A stretch of DNA of 64,000 nucleotides, taken from Novosphingobium sp. Rr 2-17 (lineage in GTDB: Bacteria; Pseudomonadota; Alphaproteobacteria; Sphingomonadales; Sphingomonadaceae). Where the stretch lies: contig NZ_AKFJ01000101.1 of NCBI RefSeq assembly GCF_000272475.1, forward strand, positions 1-64,000, given 5' to 3'. Shown here piece after piece: positions 29,256-37,318 of the stretch (positions within the stretch are counted from its first letter, which is position 1; the number at the start of each line of letters is the position of its first letter). The notes under the pieces are model-generated. The model saw nothing but the letters and a program-made list of their open reading frames with translations. It was not told the origin of the DNA and ran no database searches. The translations under genes and the position numbers were made by a program.

Positions 29256-30491
29256 ATGTCAACCGAATCACCTCGCATTCTGGTCATCGACGACGATGTC
29301 GATATCGCGAAAGCCGCCCGGCTTCTGCTCGAACGCCAGGGCATGACGGTTTCGACCGCCGCAGACCCGCCCGCGGCGTGGGTCCGGCTGGCGGAGGCGC
29401 CGGTCGATGTCATTCTGCTGGACCTGAATTTCGCGCGCGGACGAACGAACGGGGCCGAGGGTTTCGCGCTGCTGGACCGGCTGATCGCGGCGGATCGCCA
29501 TGCCGTAGTCATCGTCGTCACTGGCCATAGCGGTATCGCGGTCGCAGTGCAGGCGATGCGCAGCGGGGCGACCGATTTCGTCATCAAGCCATGGAACAAC
29601 GAACGCCTGCTCGCGACCGTCGAACGCGGCGTTGCTCTGCGCCGCGCGAAACTGGATGCAGCCACTGCGCCGCCGGTCGTCGATGGTGCCCTGCTCGGCG
29701 AGAGCGCGAAAATCACTCGGTTGCGAGACCTGATCGCCCGCGTCGCACCGACCGAGGCGCCGGTGCTGGTTGCCGGTCCAACAGGCACCGGCAAGACCCT
29801 GGTTGCCCAGTTGATCCACCAGAGTTCCGCTCGGGCCGATAGCCCGCTGGTTACGCTTGATGCACAAGTGGCCGATAGCGCCATGATCGCGACGCAAGTC
29901 GCCGCTTCGATGGGTGGCTCACTGGTAATCGATCAGGTCGATCGTCTTCCGCGCGCGCTGCACGGCGAATTGGCGCGACGGATCGACGGCCCCCGCGTGA
30001 TCGCAACGACGCGGCTCGATCGCGCCGGGATGCGCGCTGCGGTCGGTGAGGATCTGCTCTACCGCCTCAACACGATCGAGATCGACCTGCCGCCACTTGC
30101 CGAGCGCGACGGTGACGCGCTCTTGCTCGCGCGGCACTTTCTGGCAGTGTTCGCCCATCGTCACGGCAGACCTGCTCGTCCGATCGCACAAGATGCAGAA
30201 CAAGCGATTGCGCGCATTGGCTGGCCAGACAATGTCCGGGGACTTCGCCTGGCGATGGAGCGTGCGGTGCTGCTGGGCAATGGCGCCACGTACGAGCTTG
30301 ACGATATCGCGCTGCGACCCGCTACCGACCCGGGTCATCTGGCCCCGCCAGAACTGTCGCTGGCCCGAAACGAGAAGACGATGATCGACGCGGCGCTCAA
30401 GCGGCACGCATTCAACGTCAGCCGCGCCGCTCTCGAACTTGGTCTGACGCGCGCGGCATTGTACCGGCGCATGGCGCGTTATGGGCTCTGA
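29256..30491 (+). CDS. NtrC-like response regulator lacking GAFTGA and the Walker B glutamate
   Basis: The ATG at 29256 gives 411 residues in the order receiver, AAA+ and Fis-type HTH. The receiver is intact (Asp12-14, Asp56 in LLDLNF, Lys111). The AAA+ region (about 145-335) keeps Walker A GPTGTGKT (174-181) and the arginine-containing LLYRLNTIEIDLPPLAER, but is shortened: the GAFTGA loop used to contact sigma-54 is absent, and Walker B reads GGSLVIDQVD, with Gln227 where the catalytic Glu should be. The Fis HTH is at the end (FNVSRAALELGLTRAALYRRMARYG). It therefore probably works with sigma-70, like NtrC of Rhodobacter capsulatus, or as a repressor. It overlaps the kinase gene by 11 bp and is divergent from the ABC operon. 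Confidence 0.92.
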   Translation: MSTESPRILVIDDDVDIAKAARLLLERQGMTVSTAADPPAAWVRLAEAPVDVILLDLNFARGRTNGAEGFALLDRLIAADRHAVVIVVTGHSGIAVAVQAMRSGATDFVIKPWNNERLLATVERGVALRRAKLDAATAPPVVDGALLGESAKITRLRDLIARVAPTEAPVLVAGPTGTGKTLVAQLIHQSSARADSPLVTLDAQVADSAMIATQVAASMGGSLVIDQVDRLPRALHGELARRIDGPRVIATTRLDRAGMRAAVGEDLLYRLNTIEIDLPPLAERDGDALLLARHFLAVFAHRHGRPARPIAQDAEQAIARIGWPDNVRGLRLAMERAVLLGNGATYELDDIALRPATDPGHLAPPELSLARNEKTMIDAALKRHAFNVSRAALELGLTRAALYRRMARYGL

Positions 30492-31662
30492 GCGCGCGCG
30501 CCGCATCGTCCACGCGCTGACGCTGTGCATCGCGGGCGGGGCCGTCGCGTTGGCGGCGATCCGCGGCCTGTACGCCACCGGATTGCTTGCGGCGTTGATT
30601 GCGATCTGGGTCGCCGCGCTCGGCTTGGTCGATCGGAGCCTCCCGGCGCCGGTGCTCGCGCCGCCGCCTGGCGCCGTCCCCGATGAGGAGGAACGTCGAC
30701 GCCTGATTGCTTATCTCGATCTCTCGCCGGCCCCGCTGGTCGCGCTTGACGACAATCGGCTTTCCGCGGTCAATCGCGCAGCGCGGGTGCTGCTGGGGGT
30801 AGGCGACCTCGTACCCGACCCGCCAGCCACACTCCTTGCCGCGCTGTCGGATACCCGCCCCGGTCGCACTGCCACGATCGATCTGGGCAAAGGCGGCGAC
30901 ATCAGGAGCTTTGCGCTTACCACCGGCGATCTCGCGCTGTCAGGCCGCCGGACGCGGATCGGGGCGCTGATCGATATCGATGCCGAGTTGAAGGCGGCGG
31001 AAGCGGCAGCGCTGCGCGAACTCGTCCAGGTGCTCAGCCACGAGACCGTCAATGCGCTGACCCCGATCGTCTCGCTCGCCGATACCGCGGTAACGATGCT
31101 CGACGATCCGGTGCCCCCGTTACCGCAAATTCGCGAAGCGATCGAAACGGTCGCACGGCGGGCGGCCAGCTTGCATCGCTTCGGCGAAAGCTACCGTTCG
31201 CTGGCTCGCTTGCCGCCGCCCGCGCCACAGCGGATCGCGGTCCTGCAGTTTGCAAGCGATCTGGCAAAGCTGTTCGCAACGCGCTGGCCTGCGATCGCAT
31301 TGACGGTGGAAACGCAAAATGCGCCGGCCTACCTGATTGCGGACCCGGATCAGTTGACGGCAGCACTCTGGGCAATCTTGCAGAACGCGGCCGAGGCGCT
31401 GCATGAAACCCGCAACGCTCGCATCGTACTCGATGTCACAGCTCATGTCGGTCGGACGGTGATAACGATCGTAGACAACGGTCCGGGGATATCATCGACC
31501 GACGAGACCGACATTTTTCGCCCCTTCTTCACGACCAAGTCGCAGGGCACCGGTATCGGTTTGTCACTAGCCCGCCAGATCCTGCGCGGACACAGCGGCG
31601 ACCTCACTCTGGCATCATCATCCCCGGGCAAGACCGCGTTCGAAGCGACCATTCCCGGTTAA
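30481..31662 (+). CDS. Sensor histidine kinase (NtrY/NtrB-like)
   Basis: A 393-residue kinase with two N-terminal transmembrane helices (about 10-50) almost without periplasmic loop, then a PAS-like region (APLVALDDNRLSAVNRAARVLLG). The H-box is VLSHETVNALTP with His187, followed by the N-box ILQNAAEALHE, the G1 box DNGPGI, the F-box FFTTKSQGTG and G2 GIGLSLARQI. With so little periplasmic sequence it probably senses membrane or cytoplasmic state, or the transporter itself. Its start codon lies inside the regulator gene, so the pair is translationally coupled and forms a two-component system for the divergent ABC exporter. Confidence 0.93.
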   Translation: MGSERARRIVHALTLCIAGGAVALAAIRGLYATGLLAALIAIWVAALGLVDRSLPAPVLAPPPGAVPDEEERRRLIAYLDLSPAPLVALDDNRLSAVNRAARVLLGVGDLVPDPPATLLAALSDTRPGRTATIDLGKGGDIRSFALTTGDLALSGRRTRIGALIDIDAELKAAEAAALRELVQVLSHETVNALTPIVSLADTAVTMLDDPVPPLPQIREAIETVARRAASLHRFGESYRSLARLPPPAPQRIAVLQFASDLAKLFATRWPAIALTVETQNAPAYLIADPDQLTAALWAILQNAAEALHETRNARIVLDVTAHVGRTVITIVDNGPGISSTDETDIFRPFFTTKSQGTGIGLSLARQILRGHSGDLTLASSSPGKTAFEATIPG

Positions 31663-31929
31663 CCGGCTTCTGATCGACGCCGTCCTAAACGACCGCGTTG
31701 AAGCGTCATGCCGTCCGCGTTTTCGCGCGTGCACGGTGTTTGCCGACAGACTTCATGACTGCGAACGTCAACGCCAACGTGTCAGTATTTAAATTTGAGT
31801 ATTAAACCAAAGTTTCGCGAATCGCTGAGGGTGTTGGGGGAGGAAGACTGACCTCGGTTGCGCACGGGCTTGTATTGATCGGGTGGGTGCCCGACATCGC
31901 GGACTGGATCGCGCCAGAGGAGACCTGAA

Positions 31930-32475
31930 ATGAGCGTAGCTTTTCGCCGCGAAAGTGACGAGGAACACCTAGAACCCAAGTTCGAACTGCCGATCCCGCC
32001 TGGGCCGAACCTTGTCACTGGGCGCGGGCTGGCACAGATCCGTACCCGCGTTGCCGAACTGGAAGCCACGCTGTCGGGACTGGTGGACGAAGACGCGATC
32101 AAAGCTGCGCGACGCGAGTTGCGTTACTGGAGCACGCGGCAATCGACTGCGCAACTGATGGACAAGGCCGATGGCTCTCGCGTCGCTTTTGGCTGCACGG
32201 TCACCTTCCAGATGAACCGCAGGGAGCGCGTTATCACCATCGTCGGCGATGACGAGGCCGATCCCGCCGCGGGCCTGATCTCCTTCTCGGCCCCACTAAG
32301 CCGAGCGCTAATGGACGCCGTGCCAGGAGAGAAGCTGGACTTCGCACAGCAGGAGGACGCCATCGAAGTCATTGCGATCGGCGTCCCTGCCGCACCTAGC
32401 CCTTCGACCGAAGAGAGCCTAGACTGGCAATGCGAGTCAGAATGCATGCCTCGCCAGGGTAAGGAACCGTTGTGA
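31930..32475 (+). CDS. GreA/GreB-like C-terminal domain protein
   Basis: A 181-residue protein with ribosome-binding site AGAGGAG. The N-terminal 85 residues form a short coiled coil (GLAQIRTRVAELEATLSGL...RELRYWSTRQSTAQL). The Gre C-terminal domain follows (VAFGCTVTFQMNRRERVITIVGDDEADPAAGLISFSAPLSRALM), with the FKBP-like GDDEAD and ISF-SPL-ALM signatures of GreB. Transcription-cleavage factors reach into the RNA polymerase secondary channel. The tail (SEECESECMPRQG-like) is unusual and Cys-containing. The N-terminal coiled coil is shorter than in true GreA/B, so a regulator or decoy role is as likely as transcript cleavage. It shares a GTGA overlap with the next gene. Confidence 0.82.
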   Translation: MSVAFRRESDEEHLEPKFELPIPPGPNLVTGRGLAQIRTRVAELEATLSGLVDEDAIKAARRELRYWSTRQSTAQLMDKADGSRVAFGCTVTFQMNRRERVITIVGDDEADPAAGLISFSAPLSRALMDAVPGEKLDFAQQEDAIEVIAIGVPAAPSPSTEESLDWQCESECMPRQGKEPL

Positions 32476-33038
32476 CGCTGCCAGACTTTCTCTCGCCGAC
32501 TTATGTGCAGATGTTGAAGGCGCTGTCGGCCTGGCTTGCCAAGGCGGAGGCACAAACGCCGGACAGCGGAGCCGAGGCGCTTTTATCAGCGCGACTTGCC
32601 CCTGATATGTTTCCGCTGGCCACGCAGATCCGCTTCGCCTGTGTGCAGGCACAGGAGGGCGTATTCCGGCTTCGAGGTCAGCCGTTTCCGCCTTCTGTGG
32701 ACATGCTGTTGCACGAGGGACGCAACGCAATCGAGCGTCCCGGCTCCATGGCGGACGCGCAGGCGAGAATACAGGAAACGTTAGCTCTGGTGGAGATGAT
32801 CGCGTCGGAACCCTTCGATGTGGATCCGACAATGCCGATTGCGCACGAGCTACCCATGGGCATGATCTTCGACCTTACGGCCGAGCAGTACGCGCGCGAC
32901 TGGGCGCTGCCGCAATTCTATTTTCACGTGATGACCGCCTATGCGATTCTTCGCGCCGAAGGCATCTCGCTTGGAAAGGCTGACTTCGTTGCACACATGT
33001 TTGCCTATTTGCGGCCCGGCACGATGCCGTCGCAGTAA
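32472..33038 (+). CDS. DUF1993 family protein
   Basis: A 188-residue protein starting with GTG inside the stop of the Gre-like gene (GTGA overlap). It matches DUF1993 in length and motifs: SPTYVQMLKALSAWLAKAEA at the N-terminus, LAPDMFPLATQIRFACVQAQ, and a C-terminal ALPQFYFHVMTAYAILRAEGISLGKADF. The fold is predicted to be an all-helical DinB-like four-helix bundle, with His/Asp residues (FYFHVMTA, LLHEGRNA) that could bind a metal. The function is unknown. The coupling to a Gre-domain protein is noted without an explanation. Confidence 0.82.
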   Translation: MTLPDFLSPTYVQMLKALSAWLAKAEAQTPDSGAEALLSARLAPDMFPLATQIRFACVQAQEGVFRLRGQPFPPSVDMLLHEGRNAIERPGSMADAQARIQETLALVEMIASEPFDVDPTMPIAHELPMGMIFDLTAEQYARDWALPQFYFHVMTAYAILRAEGISLGKADFVAHMFAYLRPGTMPSQ

Positions 33039-33124
33039 GGTGGGCGGGGCAGCCAGTCCCCGCCAACTGAACATGCCTGAACGGCATGACCCCGGTAGGA
33101 TCATGGGGCGGGGCTGAAGCCACC
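33039..33124 (+). ncRNA. Structured intergenic segment (nested stems) after the DUF1993 gene
   Basis: GGTGG (33039-33043) pairs with CCACC (33120-33124). Inside, CAG-T-CCCCG (33054-33062) pairs with CGGGGCTG (33109-33116), enclosing two hairpins: CATGCC-TGAAC-GGCATG (33072-33088) and CCCC-GGTAGGATCAT-GGGG (33090-33108). The arrangement is a three-way junction. It starts right after the stop codon, so it may be a 3' UTR stabiliser or terminator. Confidence 0.4.
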
Positions 33125-33246
33125 CGCGTTCGTTCCCACATCTTTTGCCATTGTCACCGATCGTCAATGGAAAGCATCGACGAGATCTCGGGCAGGACAC
33201 ATTTATATCAGTAGCTTAGCGGACGACGCACGACATGGATGGGCGG

Positions 33247-33262
33247 GAATTATTTATAATTC
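33247..33262. repeat. AT-rich palindrome GAATTAT-TT-ATAATTC
   Basis: A perfect 7-bp inverted repeat with a 2-nt spacer lies in the convergent gap between the DUF1993 gene and rsgA. It is the only other clear structure in the gene-free stretch 33039-33346. Confidence 0.35.
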
Positions 33263-33346
33263 TCGCGGGGCATCTAACGTCTTCCGATAAATTCTTGAAC
33301 TACTAGAGCCTGTTCGAGACACCCGAACCCATGTTTAGAACCGACC

Positions 33347-34342
33347 CTACCGCGACCGCCTGCCGAATTGCCCGGCATTGGCGCTTTCTTCGGCAGTGAG
33401 TTTGCGCCAGCGGTCGAAGCGGAGCGAGGTTAGGGTGCCATCGGCGATCGCGGCGCGTACTGCACAGCCGGGTTCGCCGCCGTGGCCGCAGTTCGAGAAG
33501 CGGCAGCTTTGTGCGGTCAGGATGAAGTCGTCGAACACTTCCGATATTCCGGAGGCGGCGTCCGAAAGTTGCAGTTCGCGCATGCCGGGGGTGTCGAGCA
33601 GCCAGCCGCCTTGGTCGAGCCGATGCATTTCGCGCACGGTGGTGGTGTGCCGCCCTTTGCCGTCAGCTTCGCGAACCGCCTGCGTGGCGATGCTGTTCGA
33701 CCCGCGCAACGTGTTGACGAGGGTGGATTTGCCGACGCCCGAGGAGCCCAGAAGAGCGACGGTTTCGCCAACTCCGCACCACGCTGCAAGCCGTGCGGCG
33801 CTGGTCGGATCGCGGCCATTGACGGTTTCCACCCGCAGACCCGGTTCGAGCGCGCGCGCCGCATCCGCGAACGTCTCGGGGTCGTCGATCAGGTCGGTCT
33901 TGGTGAGGACGACCACCGGGTGGACGCCAACTTCGCGCGCGAGCACGAGATAGCGCTCCAACCGCGCGACGCTGAAATCCTGGTTGCACGAAGCAACGAT
34001 GAAGAGGGTCTCGACATTGGCGGCGATCATCTGCTCCTTGCGAGCATCCGCAACCGCGCGCCGCTTGAACAAGTTCATCCGTTGGAGAACGCGCACGGGC
34101 TGCAGCGTATCGCGGTCGATCAGCAACCAGTCGCCCACGGTGGGATGATCGTCCGACGGTTTGGCGCCGGAAATGTAGGGCGTGATGAAACGCTGCGGCC
34201 CTGCGCCCGCTACCGCGATCTGGCCGCGATGGACGGCCATGACGCGAACCGGCTGGCACTGCTGTGCTTCCTCGTCCGAGACCTGCTCGCTGAAGTGGGC
34301 TTTCCAGCCGAGGTCTTCCAAAGTCTCATGGGTTGCATTCAT
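33347..34342 (-). CDS. rsgA: Ribosome small subunit-dependent GTPase A
   Basis: The ATG at 34342 (MNATHETLEDLGW) gives 331 residues. Earlier in-frame codons would add a basic, non-conserved extension. The OB-fold domain (about 30-110) is followed by the circularly permuted GTPase: G4 VVLTKTDL, G1 LLGSSGVGKST, G3 LLDTPGMREL. The C-terminal zinc knuckle is CRFSNCGHGGEPGC. RsgA binds immature 30S subunits and, by GTP hydrolysis, promotes release of maturation factors. It stands alone, convergent with the Gre/DUF1993 pair. Confidence 0.95.
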   Translation of the reverse strand: MNATHETLEDLGWKAHFSEQVSDEEAQQCQPVRVMAVHRGQIAVAGAGPQRFITPYISGAKPSDDHPTVGDWLLIDRDTLQPVRVLQRMNLFKRRAVADARKEQMIAANVETLFIVASCNQDFSVARLERYLVLAREVGVHPVVVLTKTDLIDDPETFADAARALEPGLRVETVNGRDPTSAARLAAWCGVGETVALLGSSGVGKSTLVNTLRGSNSIATQAVREADGKGRHTTTVREMHRLDQGGWLLDTPGMRELQLSDAASGISEVFDDFILTAQSCRFSNCGHGGEPGCAVRAAIADGTLTSLRFDRWRKLTAEESANAGQFGRRSR

Positions 34343-34492
34343 ACAGATTACAGCAGCATCTTTCGTTCTGGCCCGACGACGCGAAATTCGGCGTGTCGGG
34401 GCACCAAGCGGAGCCGCCCTTACCATGCTCTGGCGAGAATCCGTAACCCGGGATGCTTCGAACGCGCCGACCATAGCCAGGCGCCCTGGAGC

Positions 34493-35344
34493 TCACATGG
34501 CCAACGGGTCGAGCGTGCCCAGCAGGCCGACGCAAAGCAGAACGGCGAATCCCAGTGCCAGTTCGATCGCCACGCTGGTCCGCAATCGCGCCAAGGCAAA
34601 GCTCGGCACGAAGCGAAAGCGGTTGAGCGCGGCAAGACCCAGCATCATCGCGAACAGCAAGAGCTTGGCGATCAGCAAGCGCCCGTAGAGAGTGGAAGCC
34701 ATGATCGGCCATTGGCGCGGGCTGGCGAGGAACAAGGTGTTAGCCAAGCCTGTGGCTATCAAGATCGCAACCAGGGCGCTGCCTATCCTGGAAAACCGGG
34801 CGAGCGCAGCGACGGCGCGGGCCGGGTCTACGGGACGGGCTACTGGGGCGAACAGCATCGCCACGAACAGAACCAACGCGCCGATCCAAGCCGATGCGGC
34901 CAGCAGGTGGAGCATGTCTCCGCCAAGCTGGACCGCAGACAGCGCACCTTCGCCGGCTGCCGCATGGCCGGACCAAGCAAGGCTGGCGACGGCGATACCC
35001 CCTGCCGCAACGGCCGAGCCCAAGCGATCCGATCCGGCGACCCATAGCCCGGTTACCGCTACAAGCGCTGCAAGCCGAGCCAGGAACGCCCAGCCCAGCG
35101 CGCTCTGGGTGATGAGGCTGCGGGCGATTTCCCAGTCCAAATCGGCAAGGCCGGTACCCGCCATCTGAGCCACCAGCAGCAGGTAACCCCAGACCGAGAG
35201 CGCAAGCCCCGCAAGGGCCGCTGCGACAAGCCACCCCCGCAAACGCGGAAGCGCAAAACGCGCTGCCGTGAGCCAGGCTGCCGCCGGCACGCCGAACACC
35301 ACGCCCAAATCGGCGTAAAGCAGCCAGCGCGCCAGTGCGAGCAT
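34493..35344 (-). CDS. copD: CopD-family copper resistance membrane protein
   Basis: About 283 residues from the ATG at 35344; a GTG two codons earlier is the alternative. It is hydrophobic throughout, with about eight transmembrane segments. The family core is visible: SALGWAFLARLAALVAVTGLW, SAVQLGGDMLHLLAASAWIGALVLFVAML (the HLLAASAWIG helix is the CopD signature with a potential copper-binding His) and GRLLIAKLLLFAMMLGLAALNRF. CopD is the inner-membrane partner of periplasmic CopC in copper uptake or homeostasis. It lies 19 bp after copC in the same unit. Confidence 0.9.
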   Translation of the reverse strand: MLALARWLLYADLGVVFGVPAAAWLTAARFALPRLRGWLVAAALAGLALSVWGYLLLVAQMAGTGLADLDWEIARSLITQSALGWAFLARLAALVAVTGLWVAGSDRLGSAVAAGGIAVASLAWSGHAAAGEGALSAVQLGGDMLHLLAASAWIGALVLFVAMLFAPVARPVDPARAVAALARFSRIGSALVAILIATGLANTLFLASPRQWPIMASTLYGRLLIAKLLLFAMMLGLAALNRFRFVPSFALARLRTSVAIELALGFAVLLCVGLLGTLDPLAM

Positions 35345-35363
35345 CGTCACTTATGCGGCGCCG

Positions 35364-35750
35364 TCAGCCGACCTTGAAGCTGACCTTGCCGGTCATGCGG
35401 TGGGTATCATCGCCAACCGCGTGCCAGTTCACATCGTAGCTGCCCGCCGGTAGCGGCTTGGCCAGAGTTGCGACCAGGCTCTTGTTGTCGGCGCTGGGCG
35501 CAACCTTTACCCCGGTCACCTTCATCGGCGCATGGCCTGCCATGCCGGGCATCGCGGTCATCACGATCTCCAGGCCAGACAGCTTAGGCATGAAGGCCTC
35601 GTTGAAGGTGAGCGTTACCGTCTTCACCGCCTTGGCGCTGGCCCCGGCAGCCGGCGTGGACGAAACGATGCGGGTGTGCGCCGATGCCGGCATGGCGAGC
35701 ACAAGGCCCATGGAAGCGGCGAGAAGGGCGAGGGACCGAAGAGGCTTCAT
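35364..35750 (-). CDS. copC: Periplasmic copper-binding protein CopC
   Basis: A 128-residue protein with ribosome-binding site AGGAG and a signal peptide 1-24 ending in PASA. Cleavage leaves His25 as the mature N-terminus (HTRIVSSTPAAG), the first ligand of the CopC Cu(II) site. The other ligands are supplied by Asp115/His117 in GDDTHRMTG. A Met-rich loop MTAMPGMAGHAPM (64-76) matches the Cu(I) site of two-site CopC proteins. It is an IgG-like beta-sandwich. It is first in the copC-copD unit and divergent from a cnrYXH-like regulatory module 188 bp away. Confidence 0.94.
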   Translation of the reverse strand: MKPLRSLALLAASMGLVLAMPASAHTRIVSSTPAAGASAKAVKTVTLTFNEAFMPKLSGLEIVMTAMPGMAGHAPMKVTGVKVAPSADNKSLVATLAKPLPAGSYDVNWHAVGDDTHRMTGKVSFKVG

Positions 35751-35829
35751 GTTCTGCTCCTAGCAGGTGATATCAAGGGCGTTTACGCAAGGCATCGGCC
35801 TATCCCTCAGCCCGCCGCGCAAAATATTG

Positions 35830-35859
35830 GCCAGAATTTTTCGCTCGCCAGAATTTTCG
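35830..35859. promoter_or_regulatory. Direct repeat in the copC / cnrY-like divergent region
   Basis: GCCAGAATTTTTCG (35830-35843) and GCCAGAATTTTCG (35847-35859) repeat with a 17-bp period, 80 bp before the small anti-sigma-like gene and about 80 bp from copC. The spacing fits either tandem regulator sites or the two boxes of an ECF promoter. Confidence 0.45.
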
Positions 35860-35938
35860 AGGGTTCGGTCGCCCTCGCGCGTAAAAGCCAGCATAGCTAT
35901 GACCTGGATAGCCATGACATGAACCACGGAAATGCCCC

Positions 35939-36205
35939 ATGAACGACATCGACGACATGCTCTTGCGCATCCGCGATTTGCCGATCGACCCGCGCCTGGC
36001 GGCGATCGACGCTGCCGTGCTCGACGGGCTGGCGGCGCGCGAGCGGACGGAGTTCTCGGCGCGCGGTCTGGCGATGGTGGCGGGGTTGTCGCTGGTGATC
36101 GGGCTGGCGGGATCGCTGGTGCCGCAACCCTCGTCCGCGAGCCCGACCGCGCTGGTGGCTTCCACCGCGCTGGCGCCATCGACGCTGCTGGGCGGCGGCG
36201 AATGA
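35939..36205 (+). CDS. CnrY-like small anti-sigma membrane protein (putative)
   Basis: An 88-residue protein: about 40 cytoplasmic residues (MNDIDDMLLRIRDLPIDPRLAAIDAAVLDGLAARE), one transmembrane helix (about 43-62, GLAMVAGLSLVIGLAGSL) and a short periplasmic tail. Sequence similarity to any named family is not obvious, but length, topology and position (first of three genes before a periplasmic metal sensor and an ECF sigma factor) match CnrY, the 95-residue anti-sigma of the cnrYXH system. Its stop overlaps the next start (ATGA). A longer overlapping frame beginning 7 bp upstream is an Arg/Ala-rich shadow. Confidence 0.7.
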   Translation: MNDIDDMLLRIRDLPIDPRLAAIDAAVLDGLAARERTEFSARGLAMVAGLSLVIGLAGSLVPQPSSASPTALVASTALAPSTLLGGGE

Positions 36206-36657
36206 GCCCTCGCCCCGTGATTTCGGGTGCGCGGTGGGCGCTGGTTGCCATCGTGGCGTTCGGCGCGGCTTTGGGCGGGGTGCTGGCGGGACGGGCGTGG
36301 ATCGCCCCGCCACAGCCGGTCGAGACCGAAATCCATCAGCTTTTGCACGATGAACTGGTTCTCGACCCCAGCCAGACCAGCCGGATCGAGGCCATCGAGG
36401 CACATTACGCCCAGCGGCGTCAGGCGCTCGAAGGCGAACTGCGCGCCGATAACGCCCGCCTCGCCGCCGCGATCGAAGCGGAGCACGGCTATGGCCCGCA
36501 AGTGCGCGATGCGGTGGATCGGTCGCACCACGCGATGGGCGAACTGCAGAAAGTGACGCTCGAACACATCTTCGCCATGCGCGGGGTGCTGCGGCCAGAC
36601 CAGGCGGCCCGGTTCGACGCGGCGGTCGTCAAGGCGCTAAACCCTAAGCACACCTGA
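36202..36657 (+). CDS. CnrX-like periplasmic heavy-metal sensor
   Basis: A 151-residue protein with an N-terminal transmembrane anchor (about 11-31) and a periplasmic four-helix domain rich in charged residues. Candidate ligands are His45 and His49 (HQLLH), Glu66, His122 and Met126 (HIFAM). The ligands known for CnrX of Cupriavidus metallidurans are His42, His46, Glu63, His119 and Met123; every one is matched here with a constant offset of three. The protein should therefore bind Ni, Co or a similar metal and release the sigma factor through the small upstream protein. It is coupled by overlaps on both sides (ATGA, TGATG). Confidence 0.85.
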   Translation: MSPRPVISGARWALVAIVAFGAALGGVLAGRAWIAPPQPVETEIHQLLHDELVLDPSQTSRIEAIEAHYAQRRQALEGELRADNARLAAAIEAEHGYGPQVRDAVDRSHHAMGELQKVTLEHIFAMRGVLRPDQAARFDAAVVKALNPKHT

Positions 36658-37223
36658 TGCGCGATCTTGCCGCAGCGAGCGATGGCGAGTTGGCGGCGCT
36701 GGCCGGCCACGCCGCAACGGCGCAGGCGGCCTATCGCGCACTCATGGACCGCCACCGCGCCGCCGCTTTCCGTCTGGCGCGGCATCACTGCGGCAACGAC
36801 GACGCTGCACTCGACGTGACCCAGCAAAGCTTCATCGCCGCGTTCGCCGCGCTGCACCGTTACGACCCGGCCCGTCCGTTCTTTCACTGGCTGGCGCGGA
36901 TCGTGCTGAACAAGAGCCGCGACTGGGCGAGACGGCGCAAGGTGCATCGCCTGCTGACGTTCGCACGGCCGATTGAGGACGCCCACGATCTTGCGGCTTG
37001 CACGCCCGATCCCGAGCGCGAAGTGGCCGATCGACAGCAGTTGACCCGCGCGCTCGCCGCCGTGGTGCGGTTGCCAACCCGGCTGAAAGACGTGCTGGTG
37101 CTGCGTACGTTGGACGGGATGACCCAGACCGAAACCGCAGCGCTGCTGGGCATCACCGAAAAGGCGGTGGAGACCCGGCTCTATCGAGCCCGCGCGAAAT
37201 TGTCGGAAATGCTGAGGGATTAA
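36657..37223 (+). CDS. ECF-type RNA polymerase sigma factor (CnrH-like position)
   Basis: A 188-residue sigma factor. Region 2 (about 30-100) includes FRLARHHCGNDDAALDVTQQSFIAAFAALHRYDPARPFFHWLARIVLNKSRDWARRR. Region 4 (about 125-180) includes LPTRLKDVLVLRTLDGMTQTETAALLGITEKAVETRLYRARAKL. Regions 1 and 3 are missing, as in ECF factors. It is the third gene of the unit and starts inside the stop of the metal sensor. The predicted target is the divergent copCD unit and/or its own operon. It converges on bcsZ. Confidence 0.93.
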   Translation: MRDLAAASDGELAALAGHAATAQAAYRALMDRHRAAAFRLARHHCGNDDAALDVTQQSFIAAFAALHRYDPARPFFHWLARIVLNKSRDWARRRKVHRLLTFARPIEDAHDLAACTPDPEREVADRQQLTRALAAVVRLPTRLKDVLVLRTLDGMTQTETAALLGITEKAVETRLYRARAKLSEMLRD

Positions 37224-37318
37224 ACCTGATCGACGGGCGCGCGCCTTATCAGTTCGATGTCGAGGGCACCGCGTTTCTGTTGGACAAAGGCCAGCTTACG
37301 GCACCGATCAACGCGGCC

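Noticed and set aside
35932..36201. A 241-codon frame running through the small anti-sigma-like gene into the metal sensor
   Set aside because: Its first 90 residues are Arg/Ala/Gly-rich shadow sequence. The sensor starts at 36202 by ATGA overlap with the 88-codon gene, which has a proper transmembrane profile.
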